Below, piece by piece: positions 6,184-7,248 of a stretch of DNA of 7,248 nt. Origin of the DNA: Treponema sp. Lineage in GTDB: Bacteria > Spirochaetota > Spirochaetia > Treponematales > Treponemataceae. A model generated the notes under the pieces. The model ran no database searches. It worked only from the letters and a program-made list of their open reading frames with translations, and was not told the DNA's origin. Each line of letters opens with the position of its first letter. The stretch's first letter is position 1. Location of the stretch: positions 1 to 7,248 of the forward strand of contig JAFTEK010000006.1 of the NCBI GenBank assembly GCA_017453705.1. Reading direction: 5' to 3'. Position numbers and translations under genes: made by a program.

Positions 6184-6867
6184 CTACCTAAGATTTCTAA
6201 GATACTCCTTGTGCTCCTCGCAGACGCGGAAGCTTTCCAAAGCCTTCTGGACTGCCTTGCCGTGAGTCCAGTCTTCCAGACGGTGCTGTTCTATGTATGG
6301 AATAGTCGCATCATATTGCTTGGCAAGAGCCGTGGCAAAGTACCAGGCAACCATCATCTTAAGGTAATAATCATCTCCACTCTTGGATGCAACAAGTTCC
6401 AGATACTCCTCTTTAAAGTCATAATCCAAGAATTCGTTCATCAACATCCTTATTCCAAACCTTGCTGTATATACATGAGTTGAGGAAATCCATTTCTTTA
6501 TATGGGGGAGAAGCTCATCGTGTTTTTTCTTAAAAACCTTGGGGCTGGCCTGATCGCTCACGGGCCAACAGTCAACGTAGGGCAGAAAGCGGTCTATCGC
6601 ATCAACACAGTCATCAAAGTCTTTTATCATTGAGAGCATAAAAAAATGCACAAGGTTCTCCTCATAATATTTATGAGGCAGGCTCTCAAGAAAAGCCGCG
6701 CCCTCCTGTGTTCCAACAAGGCTTTTTGCAAGCTGCCTCATTGCCGGTGTACGCACACCAATCAGTGTATCCTTGGGGATATTTGGAACAAGCCTAGCTT
6801 GAAAGTCCCTGTATTCCGTGTCCTGATATTCCAAAAGCTTTTCGTATATCGAAACATGCGATTTCAC
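6184..6867 (-). CDS. DNA alkylation repair enzyme, AlkD-type (HEAT-like repeats)
   Basis: This 227-residue protein belongs to the AlkC/AlkD family of HEAT-repeat DNA glycosylases, which excise positively charged alkylated bases such as N3- and N7-alkylpurines. Family hallmarks are visible. DFQARLVPNIPKDTLIGVRTP (residues 21-41) is the characteristic N-terminal segment, and the interior is a run of amphipathic helices. Trp101 and Asp105, in CWPVSD, match the Trp-x3-Asp pair of B. cereus AlkD. Arg136 or Arg140 (TARFGIRML) and Trp175 (VAWYFATA) sit where AlkD has its other DNA-facing residues. The start codon is GTG at 6867. No ATG lies in frame nearby and no Shine-Dalgarno is visible. The promoter's -10 box ends eight bases before the start codon, so the mRNA may be leaderless. 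The gene is probably monocistronic, with no clear terminator in the 18 bases before the convergent TSCPD gene. The exact substrate is unknown. Confidence 0.88.
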   Translation of the reverse strand: MKSHVSIYEKLLEYQDTEYRDFQARLVPNIPKDTLIGVRTPAMRQLAKSLVGTQEGAAFLESLPHKYYEENLVHFFMLSMIKDFDDCVDAIDRFLPYVDCWPVSDQASPKVFKKKHDELLPHIKKWISSTHVYTARFGIRMLMNEFLDYDFKEEYLELVASKSGDDYYLKMMVAWYFATALAKQYDATIPYIEQHRLEDWTHGKAVQKALESFRVCEEHKEYLRNLR

Positions 6868-6874
6868 AGCTTAA

Positions 6875-6903
6875 ATGATAGAACAAGTATTTTGCTATGT
6901 CAA
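6875..6903 (-). promoter_or_regulatory. Near-consensus sigma-70-type promoter of the alkylation repair gene
   Basis: On the minus strand a perfect -35 TTGACA (6903-6898) and a -10 TATCAT (6880-6875) are separated by the ideal 17 bases. The predicted +1 is 6868 or 6867, and the GTG start is at 6867. This is the strongest promoter in the window. Its -35 box begins one base after the T-tract of the upstream pckG terminator, so almost no sequence is left for an upstream activator site. Confidence 0.8.
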
Positions 6904-6904
6904 C

Positions 6905-6940
6905 AAAAAAGCCCGTCCGGGTTTCCCTAGGCGGGCTTTT
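6905..6940 (-). terminator. Intrinsic terminator downstream of pckG
   Basis: A perfect 9-bp stem AAAAGCCCG/CGGGCTTTT (arms 6907-6915 and 6932-6940) encloses a GC-rich loop that can itself pair GGG with CCC (6919-6921, 6925-6927). Read on the minus strand, it is followed by TTTTTT (6910-6905). It ends the pckG transcript about 145 bases past the stop codon and insulates the alkylation-repair promoter. The flanking A and T runs also allow plus-strand activity. Confidence 0.88.
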
Positions 6941-6951
6941 AGTCATGTCGC

Positions 6952-6965
6952 TGGTCTAGAGACCA
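6952..6965 (-). other. Small hairpin ahead of the terminator in the pckG 3' UTR
   Basis: TGGTC (6952-6956) and GACCA (6961-6965) pair across a four-base TAGA gap. The stem is only five base pairs. It is listed because it continues the row of hairpins between pckG and its terminator. Confidence 0.4.
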
Positions 6966-6966
6966 A

Positions 6967-7016
6967 CTTCCCGAGTTCCCGCTTGCACGGAAACTCGCAG
7001 ACGAAATCTAAGCGTT
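6967..7016 (-). repeat. 50-nt direct repeat, copy 1, with hairpin
   Basis: This copy matches the one at 7043-7092 at 46 of 50 positions; the differences are at 6987, 6997, 7004 and 7011. It contains a 10-bp stem (arms 6973-6982 and 6987-6996) around a four-base loop that reads GCAA on the minus strand. The change at 6987 turns the loop-closing C-G pair into U-G in the minus-strand RNA, so the stem is kept. The end nearest pckG reads AACGCTTAG on the minus strand, echoing the last codons and stop of pckG. It lies in the pckG 3' UTR. Confidence 0.85.
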
Positions 7017-7025
7017 GAGCCTGTC

Positions 7026-7043
7026 GCTTGCCTTGCGGCAAGC
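7026..7043 (-). other. Perfect 7-bp hairpin with GCAA loop between the two repeat copies
   Basis: GCTTGCC (7026-7032) and GGCAAGC (7037-7043) are exact reverse complements around a four-base loop. On the minus strand, the sense strand of pckG, the loop reads GCAA, a GNRA tetraloop closed by a C-G pair. The same loop occurs in both flanking repeat hairpins although the stems differ. Confidence 0.7.
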
Positions 7044-7092
7044 TTCCCGAGTTCCCGCTTGCGCGGAAACTCACAGACGCAATCTAGGCGTT
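7043..7092 (-). repeat. 50-nt direct repeat, copy 2, overlapping the 3' end of pckG
   Basis: This is the second copy of the repeat at 6967-7016, offset by 76 bases. Its 10-bp hairpin (arms 7049-7058 and 7063-7072, one G-T wobble) has a GCAA loop on the minus strand. The repeat runs into the gene: it includes the TAG stop (7086-7084) and the last two sense codons of pckG. The match therefore spans coding and non-coding sequence, which suggests a duplication of the gene's end rather than two independent insertions. Confidence 0.85.
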
Positions 7093-7248
7093 CAGGCGCT
7101 TTTCGAGGTCGTCCAAACAAGCACTGAGTTCCTTGGGGAGGTGCTTGCCGAACTTGGGATAGTGGTTCTCGCGGATGTCCTTGACTTCCTTGAGCCAGCC
7201 TTCCTTGTCAACGGAGGTGATGGCAGGAATCTGCTGCTTGTAGATTTC
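7084..7248 (-). CDS. pckG: Phosphoenolpyruvate carboxykinase (GTP), C-terminal fragment
   Basis: Only the last 54 residues and a TAG stop are inside the window; the gene continues past the right edge. The segment has the layout of the GTP-dependent PEP carboxykinase C-terminus: SVDKEGWLKEV, then a helix and spacer, then the hallmark KFGKHLPKEL, then a final helix DDLEKRL. PEPCK interconverts oxaloacetate plus GTP with PEP, CO2 and GDP. In succinate-forming anaerobes it can run in the carboxylating direction. No active-site residue is visible, because those lie upstream. Codon choice differs from the rest of the window: none of its four isoleucines uses ATA and lysine is always AAG, as in strongly expressed genes. 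The 3' UTR is unusually structured, with repeats, GCAA-loop hairpins and a strong terminator. The assignment rests on the short tail, so the family is likely rather than certain. Confidence 0.75.
   Translation of the reverse strand, partial: EIYKQQIPAITSVDKEGWLKEVKDIRENHYPKFGKHLPKELSACLDDLEKRLNA

Noticed and set aside
6967..7092. Two repeats with a 26-base spacer as a minimal CRISPR array
   Set aside because: There are only two copies, one of which overlaps the coding end of pckG. The 50-nt length, the spacer that is itself a hairpin, and the absence of visible cas genes all argue against CRISPR.

Overview
The window is 7,248 bases from a bacterial chromosome of moderate GC, judged by eye. 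It holds nine protein-coding regions, two of them cut by the window edges, plus several well-defined non-coding elements. The source organism cannot be fixed. A GTP-type PEP carboxykinase, a small TSCPD protein and an AlkD-like glycosylase beside an aryl-polyene-like lipid cassette would fit a Gram-negative gut or rumen anaerobe such as a treponeme or Fibrobacter. That is inference only.

Region 1 (1-5121, + strand) is one tightly packed operon, entered partway. It encodes a beta-ketoacyl-ACP synthase (5' end missing), a hotdog-fold 3-hydroxyacyl-ACP dehydratase, a FabG-type ketoacyl-ACP reductase and a second beta-ketoacyl-ACP synthase. The order KS-DH-KR-KS matches the apeO-apeP-apeQ-apeR block of aryl polyene (APE) clusters. 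Together these enzymes can run repeated condensation, reduction and dehydration without an enoyl reductase, which yields a conjugated polyene acyl chain. Both synthases keep a complete Cys-His-His triad. The last gene starts two bases after the second synthase stops and encodes an ABC-type ATPase fused to a TOPRIM domain, the OLD nuclease architecture. Finding a probable DNA-targeting or defence nuclease here is the main oddity of the operon.

Region 2 (5141-6867) has three small genes in alternating directions. A minus-strand gene encodes a protein laid out like flavin-dependent thymidylate synthase ThyX but without the RHRxxS signature. It diverges from a plus-strand TSCPD-domain gene, whose probable 5' UTR carries a perfect 13-bp inverted repeat. 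That gene converges with a minus-strand AlkD-type DNA alkylation repair gene. Both minus-strand genes have near-consensus sigma-70-type promoters placed so that transcription should start at, or within a base of, the start codon, so both may be leaderless.

Region 3 (6868-7248) holds the 3' end of a GTP-dependent phosphoenolpyruvate carboxykinase gene on the minus strand and its structured 3' UTR. The UTR contains two 50-nt repeat copies (46/50 identical), three hairpins that all have a GCAA loop on the transcribed strand, a fourth small hairpin, and a strong intrinsic terminator. The terminator's T-tract almost touches the -35 box of the alkylation-repair promoter. No tRNA, rRNA, insertion sequence or CRISPR array was seen, and no gene-free stretch exceeds 300 bases.
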